A stretch of DNA of 64,000 nt, taken from NCBI GenBank assembly GCA_030704615.1, contig CM060731.1, positions 62,104,756 through 62,168,755 on the forward strand, written 5' to 3'. The notes beneath the pieces were generated by a model. It worked only from the letters and a program-made list of their open reading frames with translations. It was not told the DNA's origin and searched no databases. Position numbers and translations under genes: made by a program. Source of the stretch: Takakia lepidozioides. Lineage: Eukaryota; Streptophyta; Takakiopsida; Takakiales; Takakiaceae. Each line of letters opens with the position of its first letter. The first letter of the stretch is position 1. Positions 12,247 to 23,430 of this stretch are shown here, in pieces.

Positions 12247-15200
12247 ATGTCGAGGGAGCGAGATGCACTCGCTCGATTCCATTCCAATGCAGGTACTCTT
12301 CCACTGACTGCCACTGCAGACGACGATGGGTATGCAGTTGTTCATGAGGATGAGCTGGTTACAGTGTTCCCGCTGATGGAGTTGGGTTCTCTGCTTGTTC
12401 AGAAAGAGGTGTATGACGAGGATGGGAATTTGGATTCTGGGCACTTGGAGAAACCCTTGGTTGGCGAGTGTGGAAGGAAGTGGAGAGTCCTTCCAGGAAC
12501 ATACCGTGTCCTTGGAAAAGAGAGAAGACAATCAGCAGGATCAGTCGTTACCCCTGGCACTGCAGCATCGGTCGTGCAACAGAAGGGCACAGTTCCTGTG
12601 AAACAAGAGGTGAGCACATCCACTACCTTCGTTACTCTTTCGGACTCGTCCTCGGAGGATGTTTCTGAGATTCCTCCGCCAGTGCAAACTCCCTTATTGG
12701 ATGATGATGACGAATTGCAAGAGATAACAAGTGTCATTCCAAAATTGAAAGCCCTCGCAGGTGTGCCTGGGTGCAAGAGCGAGCTACGTTTTGTTGATTG
12801 GGAGTCCCTTCCAGTGCAACGGGTTCAATACGTGCCAGCTCAGTTTGATGGGGACATCTTGTTTGAGCTCAACCCTCCCACGTCTTCCAGTGGACTGGCT
12901 GGGCTTCTGCAGGGCATGGACAAGAAACATGACGGACATCCTTGGTGCAGGACAGGACAAAAACTCGAACATCCATAACGACATTGGCTTGAAATTTCGG
13001 AGGTCGGTTTGCGTTGGGCATTGCAAGTGCCTGAATATTTCTTGCCCTCGGCTGAGAAACAGCGCTCAGCCAAACGAAAGTGAGTGGGAAGGTGTGCCCC
13101 TGAATCCTTTCACCCCAGGGCTTGCACCTCCACCAATACTTTTGTGTGCAGGTTCTGCAAACTTTCCCCGTCCTGTGTTTCTGTTTGCCACGCTCGTATG
13201 TATCAGGTGGCACATCGATGCAAGACAATGACTCGTGCCTGCATTCATATGGGTGCACACGAGCATCCTGTGTCCAAAGGGAGTTGCAGGGATAGCGTGG
13301 ACATCGCTAGAAATCTACTGAAGCAAGAGTTCCATAATGCCCCTTCTGCAACACCTTCTGCTATAGCGCTTGCAGCTAGCAAGGCATTCCTGGAAAAACA
13401 CATACTGGGTGAAGGGGATGCGACACAGCCAATGCTGGATGCAGATTCCCTTGAGGCAGTCATGGACCATTTCTCCGTGTTGAGCTCTCCCAATATTCGA
13501 AACCAGGTGAATGCACTCAGAATGGGCACAGGCACTGCTGGATTCATGGACAACATTATGGACCTCAAACGGAGGAGTCGCTATGAATTCATTCAAAACA
13601 GTATGTTCCCTGGCCAGGGCTCGTCCAAAGTGTATTTGTTCAAGATGTCCGCTGTGGGCCAAGGCAGTGGTGTGAGCATTGTCCGCCGAATGCAACCTGG
13701 AGGAGATTTGGCTAAATGTTGGTTAATGTTTGATCACTGCAAACGGGTGAAGGGTTGGACAACCATGGCGTGCCATGTGTATGATCCAGCGTACCAGCGT
13801 GTGCTCTCCATAGCAATTTGTGATATGCAGTCGGAGGACACTGAATCCCAGATGCTCATGTGGAATTCCGTCATGCAGCGCAATGGAATACAGAACACAA
13901 ATTTTGCGGGCTTCATGGCTGATAGTGCACAGGCAAATTTCAATGCAGTGCGGCGCGTGTTTGGTTCTGGGGATCCTAAGGTCCCCGGAAAATAGGGAGC
14001 GCACATGCCTCTTCCATTGGAGTCAATCTCTGGCACGTCATACAAAGCGCTGCATTCGCCCTGACCTTCAGTTGGAGCATAGAAGGCTCTGTCTGAAGTA
14101 CAAGAATGCCACCTCAATGGGAGAAGCTGAGAGCACTTACCAGGCAATCCGGGCTTGGTGGTTCTCCTCTGGTGCTGCTACAGGTATCCACCTGAAGGAG
14201 TTGGAGGACTGGTTGGTTTTCTGGCACTTCAGGTACAGACAGTGGGGAGCTTTCATGACGACGGTAAGCCTCACAAGTTTTCCTTAAACACAAATTGCAC
14301 TTTGCATCGTGCCTGTTCATTTGGGGTTGTTCGATTGTCACTTGAAGAACCTCTACCATTTCTTTTCCTTCCTCACATTTCCATGCAATGCCTCCTGCAG
14401 GACATGTCCTTGGAGGACTTGGCCGACATGCCATCGTGTAATTTGGCAGAGACTGTTCACAACGCCTGGATGCAACAGTCTACCAAAGCAGGTCGTGACT
14501 TGTATGTGGCCACTGCTGATGACATGGTGCGGGCACTTACACAACAAACCAGGTACCGCAATTTTCTGATGGGACGGGGTGGAGGGAAGGGCCCCGATTC
14601 GACTTTGTTGATGCTAAGGGCTGCGAGTAGGTCCGGAGACCCGTCAAAGATGGCCAGAGCTCTAAACAGGTGCACTGAAGGCTCCCCTCTGCAATCCAGG
14701 CTCCCCCATTTGGAAGGCGAGGAAAGATTTGGATCATGCAAAAGGAAATTAAACACTCTTCCAGGGTCAGATGGAGATTCCCATAGGCCAGACAGGGTCA
14801 ATTTCTCTGTGCCAAAGGTGTCTCCAGTGCAGACTAAGTCCTGTGCCGGCCCCTTCCCAGGTGGGTCCTCCTCCTGTGGAGCAGGTGCAGAACATGCAAG
14901 CATAGCAGCGGAAATCCCATTGGAGGAGGTGGTGGCCATGGTGCAGGAATCTGATTGCATTGATAGTGACTGGCATATAGAACGCACCCCACCAGGATCT
15001 AGAGTGGCTTGCATGGCAATTCGGACCCCCTCTTTCAAGAAATGCAAATCAAAAATATGCAAAGGCTCCAGGGGGACTCCAGCTCCAACATTCACAGGGT
15101 TGTTCCGACCTTATCATAGTGGGGAGTCAAAAGAGCACAAGTTTTGGTTCTGCCCAGACGATATGGCACGATGCGTGAAGGGAACAGTTCGTCCTTCCGT

Positions 15201-15700
15201 GATAATGAAGCCCCCTCCCCCGCAATTTGGCCTGTGAAATTGGGACATCGCTGTCCTCAACCGAGATAAGCATGCTGGAGGAGGGAGGGTTTTGTCTTGC
15301 ACGGTCCCGGGTGGTGCCCTTATGCACTGTCGGCACAGATGTGCCACATGCTCCGACAATGCCTCCACCCGGTGCCAACTCCCACCCAACAAAAAGAGAT
15401 GGAAAAACAGTGCGCCGTGTTGCTTCGGGTGCAGATCACGAATGCAAGATGGAATCGGCTAGAATTTTGCAGGCTACGGTGACTCGTATCACCGAAGTCC
15501 CTTCCCCGGGGTATGGACGGATTTACACAGTGCTGTCAATTGGCTCAGTTCTTCATGCCAAAGAATATCAGTTACCATTGGGAATTTCCCATCGTGCACT
15601 TGTCCGGATTTTGTAACGATGCGTGAGGGCGCTCTCGGCATGAGAGGGAAGTGGGTCCCTGCAAGCATCAATATTACATATACCTTGTAATTATGTGTTG
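12247..15700 (+). pseudogene. Mutator-like (MULE) transposase gene, copy 1, with SWIM finger; decayed
   Basis: The start is the ATG at 12247 (MSRERDALARF). Order: an acidic N-terminal region; a module with DGDILFEL and KKHDGHPWC near 12850-12950; a Cys/His cluster at about 13150-13260 (CRFCKLSPSC, then ACIHMGAH); and an RNase H-like core with LMFDH near 13727, CDMQSEDTES near 13825 and GFMADSAQANF near 13915. These Asp residues fit the D-D-E pattern of MULE transposases. A clean intron lies at 14264-14400 (GTAAGC..CTGCAG). The C-terminus has the SWIM pattern CTCPDF plus CKH-like residues. All of this parallels the gene at 41641. Frameshifts follow HPWC (about 12950) and the VPGK codons (about 13992), and more lie beyond 15235, so no intact protein is made from this copy as read. 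Role: cut-and-paste transposition of its own element, or a domesticated relative. Confidence 0.72.
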
Positions 15701-16223
15701 CGACGGTAAGAGAGACCAATTCATTCACCAAGCCACACTAGGCTACGGAAGTCATCACCCTTCTGCAGCGGGACACCTCGCGTAGAGCTCCGCCAACTTC
15801 TCTTTGAACACATACGAGCCATGCCCGCTTCCCATGCTGGTTTCCAGGTTGCCGTGTGAAGACTTTTCATTTTATGACAAACATATACATTTCGTTCACT
15901 TGTGAGGGCAAATGCACTTGCGATTCATTGTAAGCGTCTCTCTGTGAATTGAAATAAACTGTGTCATTCTGAGCTCAAATCTGCCATGTTTACATATTCC
16001 TCTTTTTTGGCACGCATTGCAGACATGGTGCATGGTGGCCTCCTTTGTTTTGTCCACGGTAATAGGCCCTCTTCCTGCAATCCTCGCCTATAGGACCTGC
16101 TTCTCCAGCAGATTCATGCCGCTCACGCTTCCCTGAAGCGTGAGCTCAGCTCACGCTTCAAAGCTTGAACGTGAGCTCAGCTCCCAGGCTCACGGGGCTG
16201 GGCTCACGCCGTAGCTACGCTGG
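15158..16223 (+). repeat. Tandem duplication of the transposase 3' end, unit 1
   Basis: The unit starting ACGATATGGCACG at 15158 recurs at 16224, a period of 1066 bp. It covers the last transposase codons with the SWIM finger, the 3' untranslated region and a palindrome cluster. Relative to unit 2 it has lost a C in a C-run near 15230, another C in CTGTGAAATT, and a C in GTCCCTGC near 15655, which breaks the frame. Confidence 0.92.
16121..16221. repeat. Cluster of nested GTGAGC palindromes, copy 1
   Basis: CTCACGCTTC-cct-GAAGCGTGAG overlaps the 25-nt palindrome at 16135-16159 (arms GAAGCGTGAGCT and AGCTCACGCTTC, one-base centre). Further GTGAGCTCAGCTC and GGCTCACGCC elements follow up to 16210. 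It marks the 3' end of the transposase duplicate unit and may be a hairpin terminus of the mobile element. Confidence 0.75.
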
Positions 16224-17298
16224 ACGATATGGCACGATGCGTGAAGGGAACAGTTTGTCCTTCGGTGATAATGAAACCCCCTCCCCCCGCAATTTGGCCT
16301 GTGCAAATTGGGACGTCGCTATCATCAACCGAGATAAGCATGCTGGAGGAGGGAGGGTTCTGTCTTGCACGGTCCCGGGTGGTGCCCTCATGCACTGTCG
16401 GCACAGATGTGCCACATGCTCCGGCAATGCCGCCACCCGGTGCCGACTCCCACCCAACAAAAAGAGATGGAAAAACAGTGCGCCGTTTCGCTGCTGGTGC
16501 AGATCACGAATGCAAGATGGAATCTGCTAGAATTTTGCAGGCTCGGGTGTCTCGTATCACCGAAGTCCCTTCTCCGGGGTATGGACGGATTTACACAGTG
16601 CTGTCAATTGGGTCAGTTCTTCATGGCAAAGAATATCAGGTTACCGTCGGGAATTTCCCTTCGTGCACTTGTCCGGACTTTTGTAACGATGCGTGAGGGC
16701 GCTCTCGGCATGAGAGGGAAGTGGGTCCCCTGCAAGCATCAATATTACATATACCTTGTGATTATGTGTTGCGACGGTAAGAGAGACCAATTCATCCACC
16801 AAGCCACACTAGGCTATGGAGAAGTGAACACCCTTCTACAGCGGGACACCTCGCGTGGAGCTCCGCCAACTTCTCTTTGAACACATACGAGCCATGCCCG
16901 CTTCCCATGCTGGTTTGCAGGTTGCCGTGTGAAGACTTTGCATTTCTGACAAACATATGGATTTTGTGTACGGAACCAGGGTAAGTGCACATGCAATTCA
17001 TTGTAAGCGTCTATCTGTGAATTGAAATAAACTGTGACAATCATTCTGAGCTCAAATCTGCCATGTTTTCATATTTCTGTTTTTGAGCGGGCATTGCAGA
17101 CATGGTGTGTGTTGGCCCCCTTTGTTTTGTCCACGGTAATAGGCCCTCTTCCTGCAATCCTCGCCTATAGGACCTTCTTCTCCAGCAGATTCGTGCCGCT
17201 CACGCTTCCCTGAAGCGTGAGCTCAGCTCACGCTTTGTAGCTTGAACGTGAGCTCAGCTCCCAGGCTCACGGGGCTGGGCTCACGCCGTAGCTACGCT
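16224..17298 (+). repeat. Tandem duplication of the transposase 3' end, unit 2
   Basis: This is a near-identical second copy of 15158-16223. It ends with the same GTAGCTACGCT (17288-17298) as unit 1 (16211-16221), then meets element A. Here the frame is open from 16229 to the SWIM half-motif CTCPDF at about 16670, where one extra T (CTTTTGTAAC) shifts it; CKHQYYIYL follows in the next frame. The lesions of units 1 and 2 differ, so they decayed separately or one contains sequencing errors. Confidence 0.92.
17197..17298. repeat. Cluster of nested GTGAGC palindromes, copy 2
   Basis: Second copy of the 16121-16221 cluster, with CGCTTTGTAGC replacing CGCTTCAAAGC, so the long palindrome is slightly shorter. 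It directly abuts the truncated end of element A at 17299. Confidence 0.75.
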
Positions 17299-18620
17299 CA
17301 TCAACCTGCTAGCATAGTACATAGGTGAATCTATATTTCCTGTAACATTTTGGGCTAACACCGCTCCCAACGCTTCTCCTGAGGCATCACAGTGAACATG
17401 AAATACTACATGCCAGTGAGGGTTAATCAGCACAGGTGTAGTTGTTACTGACAATGTAAGTTTCTCAAAAGCCTGTTGACATTCAGCTGTCCATAAAAAC
17501 ACTGCATCTTTCTTCAGAAGCTTGCTCAATGGTGCTGCTATCTGTGCATACCTTTTGACAAATCTTCTGTAATAACTGGTTTGTCCAAGGAATCTCCTTA
17601 GATTCTTAACATTCACTGGTGGTGGTGAGGCTTTAATGGCCTCTGTCTTCCTGGGATCCACAAGAAGTCCCTTCTTACACACAATGTCCCAGAAGCACCC
17701 CTGAGTTCACACAGAAAGTACACTTCTCTGGATTCAGGCCCAGACCTCTCATCCTGCATCTGGCCAACATAACTCCAACTTATGCAAGTGCTCATTCTTA
17801 GAGTGTACACACTGAAATCATCCAAGAACACCTGCATGAAATCATCCAGATACTCATGAAAAGATTCACTTATTACTCTCTGAAAGGTTGCTGGTGCATT
17901 ACAAAGTTCAAAGGCATGACTTTGTATGCATAAGCACCCCATTTGTGATGAAAGCTGTCTTTCCTTGATCTTCTTCTGCCACTTGCACTTGATTATAACC
18001 ACTGAAACCATCCATGAATGAGTACATCTCATGGCCTGCCACAGTGTCCAATACTGCTTCTGTGAATGGCAAAGGGAAAGGATCTTTCTTCGTGCAAGCA
18101 TTCAACTTCTTATAGTTCACACAAACTCTCAGTTTACCATTCTTCTTGGGAACTATCACAATGGGTGACAACCAAGTTGTATACTCTATCGGGTATATAA
18201 ACTTAGCCTCAGCCACTTCTTGATCTCTTCTCCAACCTTCTGTGCATAGTTGGGATTCATTCTGTACCTTGCCTGTTTGATTGGTACTGACCCTTGTTCC
18301 AGTTCAATCTTATGCTGACAGATCTCAGGTGGTATCCCTTTTAGATCCTCGTAGCTCCAAGCAAATACATCTCTGTATTTGATGAACAAACTCTTAGCTT
18401 CCTCAAAGAATTCTGGCTCCAAATCAGCTCCTACCTTCACCATCCTCGGTTCCTCTTCAGTTCCCACATTCACTTCCCTCACTTGCTCATCAGCTGTGAT
18501 TGTCCAACCAGTCACCACTTCATCCTGTAAACTCACAGTGGCTGGTTCCTCTAGGATTTCCATTTCTCCTTCTCTTTCTTCATAGAAATGTGGTGGTAAC
18601 TGCTGGTTTCTCTTCAATTG
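17299..18620 (-). pseudogene. Element A reverse transcriptase and partial RNase H
   Basis: Minus-strand frames contain RT blocks VPKKNGKLRVCVNYKKLNA, SFMDGFSGYNQVQVAE, the block before NAPATFQRVISESFHEYLDD, and the active-site segment FLDDFSVY. RNase H begins with HCDASGEALGAVLAQ and is cut at 17299. FLDD in place of YxDD is familiar in Athila/Tat-type elements. Frame breaks occur near 17690, 17760, 17930 and 18200, so the enzyme is dead as read. The same domains in element C are less broken. Confidence 0.85.
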
Positions 18621-18699
18621 GTGTTGCTGTCACTACACCACAGCAGATACCTCTTAAACAACTTAGGCCTTCCAGCTGCATCTCTGCAACCTGCTCCCA

Positions 18700-19660
18700 C
18701 TCTGGGTGTGCAGCGAACATAGTAGCTTCCTATTCCTCATCCAGTCCTCCCCTCCAGTCATACTCCCTGACCCCTCGAGGTCTTCTCGTAGCAGGTAATC
18801 TACTAGATTTCTTAGTGGTAATTTGTATCTTGTGCATCCCATTATGCACAGTTAGTAACTGAGAATTCCAGTCATGGAATACCCTGGCCTGTTTCAGCCA
18901 CGGACGTCCCAATAATAAGGAGTAAGCCTCCATGACTTCATCCATTTTCAACACAGTTACCGTGATCATAAAGATCATCTTTTGTATCTGTATCTTAACT
19001 CCTCTTATCAATCCCAATGGCTGTACACTTCTTTGATCTGCCATTGATTACTGTAAATGGGGCGGTTTTCATGTTACTTAGACCAAGCTTCTGCCTTTAA
19101 TTGGTCTGTCATATATTCACTCCAAGCCTCCATCTATCAGTACATCAGTTAGTTCTGTGCTTCCAATTCTTGGATTACTGGCATAGAATCATCAAAGTCC
19201 ATGACTGCTTCTCGCCCTTCCGGCTTCATATTATAACTGGTCACCTTGCTGTTCAGGTCTGTGTTTTCTGTCACATGGGCAATTCGATTGATTGCTTGAT
19301 ACAGCTTGTGTCTACAATAAGTGAACACGCCAATAGCTGTCCAATGGTAATCTCTGCTTTGGTCTGACATATATACTTCAGCCAATCCCTTCATTACTCT
19401 GCATGTCTGCAGCTTCTTTCCTCCCTCATCCTCACTCAGTTCCTCTTCTCTTTCAGAATCAGAGGAATCTGCCATAGGAATATCAGTACTCTTCTGCATT
19501 TCCCTTATGGTATCTGCCACCTCCTTGTGCAGTTCCTTCTCATCTCTCCAAGCCTCATCATCTTCAGGCACATCACTGCCATCTTCATTATCATCATCTT
19601 CCTCAACTACTGGAGGTATTAGTTTGGCTTTGCTTCTCGTTACTATCATTTACTTACTTC
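18700..19660 (-). pseudogene. Element A protease and gag-pol linker
   Basis: A minus-strand frame at 18730-19044 includes MADQRSVQPLGLIRG and LLLGRPWLKQARVFHDW, the C-terminal half of a retroviral-type aspartic protease. The matching DGGSG active-site codons in element C lie just upstream; here they are displaced by a frameshift near 19050. The 19149-19649 frame is a very acidic linker (VVEEDDDNEDGSDVPEDDEAW) that precedes the protease in both elements. Confidence 0.72.
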
Positions 19661-19699
19661 TGGTACAACATGGCCTAACCATGTGAGCGCCCCACTAAG

Positions 19700-21080
19700 C
19701 CCTCATTCACAGTAGCTCTCATCTCATTCTGGTGTCTAATCCAGAATGAACAGGCTGCCTTTGTCCTGGCTGATTACAACAGTAACACAGTTCTTCACCA
19801 TTGGGTCCTCGCCCTTGGTCTGCTCTAGGATTATTCTGTAATCCCTGATTCCCTGGCTGGTAATTTCCCTTGGATTACCCTGATAGTTGCTTCTGGAATT
19901 TCCTTGGTAATTCCCTCTTGAATTACCTCTCCCTTCCATGCCATTGTTTATAACCACCGGCCTACCATAGTGGTCCTGATCACTGTTTCTTTCTTGGCTG
20001 GGGCTGCACTTGATGCACCCTTACTTGCCTACGTTCTCTTGCAGCTGTCCTTCTATTGTAGTAATAATTCTCAGTAGAATGGTTATCCATCTTACAGATG
20101 GTACAATGTTTCTCCTTCATGTGGCATTCAGTGGTGGTATGGCCTTCATTCTGGCACTTTGCACACCAAACACCCTTCCTCCTCCAATGTGTGCAGGCCT
20201 CTGTGGGCATATTTTTTCAAGATTTCTTCTAATCTTTCTCATAGTTATCCCTCTTCAACTTCTCTTCTCCTTCTCTACTTCCTTTCAGTTCTTGCTCTTC
20301 TTTCTTCATCTGACTCATCCTCAAGTCCTCATCATCCCTTTTCTCTCTCCTGAGCATTCCCAATTGCTCAATTCTGTTTGTTATTTCAAATGCCTCCTCC
20401 ACTGTATTATGGGGTAACATATCCACTTTCTTATGCAACTCTGGTCTTAGTCACTCACAAACCACGTCTTCTGTAAACCTGGTGCTGGTACAGCAGCCAG
20501 CTTTTTCATCATCAATTCCAATTTTTCCATATACTCCTCAACAGTTTCATGCTTCTTTTGCTTTAACTGTTGTAAGCTTCCATACACTTCATCCTCAGTT
20601 TTACTTGTCCTGAACCTATTTTGGAATGTTGTATTCAAGCCATTCCAGGTTAGGAAATGATTATCAGGAATCTTGCATACCATTCACTTGCTTTCTTGAT
20701 AAGGGAACAAGGAAACAGTCTCATCTTGGCATCATCGCCATTCTCATTGTTCACTATACACATGTGCTCAAATTGGCTAATGTGTACATCGGGATCCTTT
20801 TTTCCTGAATATATTGGAAAATGTGGTTTTGCCCGTGTTTGTTGTAACGCCATCTGTGGCCCTACCTTCTGCCCACTGACAGGTGCAGGCACCCTTGCTG
20901 GTGCTGGTCCTTGAAGACCTGTTGTAATTGTGGTGGATCTCCCACCAAGTGGTGGCCCCTGAGCACTCCCTGCTACTGGCCCCACGATATTCACAGTATT
21001 CCCAGCTCCAATTGCACTACTTCCCACACTCCCTGTCCCCCCAGAGCCAGATCCAGGCTGCCCGCCTGATCCCCTTGAGC
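19700..21080 (-). pseudogene. Element A gag, capsid region and zinc knuckles
   Basis: The 19980-20210 frame holds CX2CX4HX4C knuckles (CAKCQNEGHTTTEC and a second, where the last Cys is Tyr: NYYYNRR). Upstream, 20447-20683 and 20650-21080 encode the capsid-like region (FPIYSGKKDPDVHISQFEHM; SLQQLKQKKHETVEEYMEKLE). Several frameshifts separate them. A retains about 110 bases of capsid coding near 20590-20690 that element C lacks. Confidence 0.78.
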
Positions 21081-21085
21081 CGACA
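21081..21085. repeat. Left target-site duplication of element B (CGACA)
   Basis: CGACA stands directly before the LTR start TGTCGCGG at 21086 and again at 26921-26925 directly after the 3' LTR. The uninterrupted site exists in element C near 29297 as GAAGGTGTCGGCTC, confirming a 5-bp duplication. Confidence 0.95.
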
Positions 21086-21805
21086 TGTCGCGGCCCTTTG
21101 CCTTGAGGGCAAGGGGGTCGGGACACATGAGGGGTTGCCCTTGTGGTGGGGCAGCAGCGATAGGTATTGGGGGCTGAAGCACCCTTGAGTGCCCAAGGCA
21201 CCCAAGGAGGCGGAGGCGCTCACTAGGTGGAGCCCCGCACACCGGGTTGCGGTGGGGGTGGCTCCACAAGGGGTGGTGGTAGCTTAGCGGGACTTAGTGG
21301 GGGTGGCATTGGACTCACCATGGGGCGGAGACCTCGTGGTGGGAGTCGTGGGGAGTCTTGGACTCATCACGGTCCATAGGGGCCGTAGTGAGTGGGCCAA
21401 GACTCACCGCGACTCATCACCGGGAGTCGAGGGTTTTCGTGGTGGTTCGCCTTAAATGGCATGGCTGGTTGTGAAACCCCCGTAGACAACTACAGAAGTA
21501 TATATAAAGGGAGTAGTGACCCCGAGAACGGTGCAAGCCCGTTGGTGACCAAAACTAGTGAGTAAGCGAGCGAGCCGGAAAGCGACCAAAGAGTGGGGAG
21601 CTGTTCCGGACTGCCATCTACCAAAGGGAATTCTCCTAGTCCCAAATAGGTGGAGGGTTTAGTGGGAAGCGAAGGGGGACCGTTATGTCCCAGTGAGCAG
21701 CCGAAGCTCCAAGTTGGCCCGGGCGGCCAGGTGGGAGTCAGGCGCGCGCATCAAAGCGAGTAACTATGACTTGAAGGGGAGCTTATCGAAGTGAGGTGCG
21801 CGACA
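21086..21805 (+). repeat. Element B 5' LTR
   Basis: It begins TGTCGCGGCC and ends GGTGCGCGACA, with canonical TG..CA ends and a short inverted repeat (TGTCGCG/CGCGACA). Length is 720 bp. A TATA-like TATATATAAAGG at about 21490 is a plausible promoter element. Confidence 0.96.
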
Positions 21806-21807
21806 CT

Positions 21808-21819
21808 TGGTATCAGAGC
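21808..21819 (+). promoter_or_regulatory. Element B primer-binding site (initiator Met tRNA type)
   Basis: TGGTATCAGAGC lies two bases after the LTR end. This is the standard plant PBS complementary to the 3' end of initiator methionine tRNA. Confidence 0.92.
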
Positions 21820-21860
21820 TTAGAGTTCAGTACGCGATCGTCCTTGGGATTGGCCTCATC

Positions 21861-22690
21861 ATGGGGTCGGGCAAGCCAAAGCGAAAGCGGACCGGCCCAA
21901 AAGATGATGATCCTGGTGAGCCCGATGGGCGACGTGTCACCGAAGCGGCCATTTGAGGAAGCGACGCAGGTTTCTGAAAGCGAGGCCGCTCAAGAGCGGG
22001 AGGAATCCGAGGAGTCGGAGCCCGAGGAATCCGTGAGAGCTCCGACCGACCAACAGATGTCTCCCATGCCGGCAGCCTTTTGGGAAGGGTTGTTGGCGCA
22101 GTTTGGCGGGACGTTGAAAGACGTGTTGAAGGGCCTAATGCCACTTCCACTAAGGCAAAGTTTAAGGTGAAGCCTAAGGAACCCGGCACCTTCGAGGGCG
22201 TCCAAAATCGGAAGGCACTCAACACCTGGCTCCTGGAGCTAGAGCAGTACTTCCGGGCGGCCAAGTTGAGTGACGAGGATCGGGTGGAAGTGGCTCCCAC
22301 CTATTTGAGGGGCTATGCTCAACAATGGTGGCAGAAACGCCTTCACGACCGAGTCCAAGCCCGGAAACCTTGACTGAGTGGGTTCAAGGAATTGATGAAG
22401 AGACAGTTTGTGCCCCTCAACGCGTCCTGGCTTGCCCGGGACAAGATGAGGAATTTCAAGCAAACAGATGACATTCGGGGGTATGTCCAGACTTTCAATG
22501 TGCTGTTGCTCGAAGTCGCGGACATGGCAGAACCAGAAATGGTCTTCAACTTTGTGGCGGGACTGGCCCCATGGGCCAGGCGGAAGTTGGAGGAGAAGCC
22601 ACCCAAGACTTTGAACGAGGCAATTGAGAGGGCTAATGTTTCTCGGATGTCCCTAGGGGTGAGAGACAAGGCCGTACGGAGCTGAACCAC
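21861..22690 (+). pseudogene. Element B gag
   Basis: The ATG at 21861 opens MGSGKPKRKR. Frames then shift: an acidic stretch (ESEAAQEREESEESEPEES, about 21980-22040), then capsid-like segments EPGTFEGVQNRKALNTWLLE and YLRGYAQQWWQ (22160-22340), and MKRQFVPLNASWLARDKMRN with an AEPEMVFNFVAGLAPWARR block (22392-22685). This order and the W..WL / YL..A..WW pattern are typical of the retrotransposon gag family. At least three frameshifts are needed to read it through. Confidence 0.82.
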
Positions 22691-22859
22691 AAGAAGACCC
22701 GGCGGGAAGGTGACTCCTCCCGACCGGAAAAGAAGTGGGATAGGCCACGCGGCGACAATGGCATGTGGAAATCGAAGGGAGGGCCTTCACACGTCAAGGC
22801 GGCACCCGGTGCTTTCGAAAGGAAAAGCGGTGGAGCGGCTTATGGCGGACAGAAGGCGA

Positions 22860-22925
22860 CCTTTGATGGAGTGTGTTTCAATTGCGGGAGCCTGGCACAT
22901 GTCCAAGAAGTGCACAAAAACTCGA
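22860..22925 (+). pseudogene. Element B zinc knuckle, split by a frameshift
   Basis: The codons CFNCGSLAH run in one frame and MSKKCT in the next, so the CX2CX4HX4C knuckle is broken inside the motif by one base near 22899. Confidence 0.8.
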
Positions 22926-23039
22926 CAATTGAACATGACTCGGGCAACCACGGAGCTGTCGGAAGATACCATCAGTCGCTTGGTGGAAGCGGTGGTCGCC
23001 AGGACTTGCAAGGTAGGCAACTATTCTTGTGAGTTGTAT

Positions 23040-23345
23040 CAGGAAACTGGCGCCCTGCGTAAAGGGAGTCAGTTATTGTTCGTGGATGGGATAATATCCG
23101 GAACTAACGTGTCGTTGTTGGTGGACACAGGAGCATCGCACTCCTTCATGACGCCGGCGGCGGCACGAAAGTTGGGACTCCCGACAAGTGACGTGGGGGC
23201 CTCTATTGAGGTGCGTTCTACAAAAGAAGAACCACAGTTGGCGACAAGGTTGGCGTTTGATGTTCCTCTTCAACTGGGGAGTTGGGAGGACGTGAGAACT
23301 TCACCATCTGCGAGATCGATGGAGTGGATCTCATTTTGGGGATGA
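23040..23345 (+). pseudogene. Element B aspartic protease
   Basis: The segment LLVDTGASHSFMTPAAARKLG carries the DTGAS active site of retrotransposon proteases, preceded by LFVDGIISG. The frame is open from 22710 to 23345 but breaks before the C-terminal LGM block (DLILGMTFL lies in another frame near 23325). Confidence 0.85.
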
Positions 23346-23430
23346 CCTTTTTGAGCAAATCCGGAGCGTCATAGATGGCCGCAAGAGAGTAGTCACGCTG
23401 CCATGTGGGAATGGTGGCGAGGTTTTACGA

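Larger units (their letters stand above)
17299..21085 (-). mobile_element. Element A, 3' part: Athila/Tat-like Ty3 retrotransposon, truncated in RNase H
   Basis: On the minus strand this segment carries, from high to low coordinates, gag, zinc knuckles, protease, reverse transcriptase and the start of RNase H. It breaks inside RNase H (YYASRLM) exactly where the palindrome cluster of the transposase duplicate ends, so the rest of RNase H, integrase and the 3' LTR are lost. The sequence is closely similar to element C throughout. It is interrupted at 21085 by element B and resumes at 26921. Confidence 0.9.
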
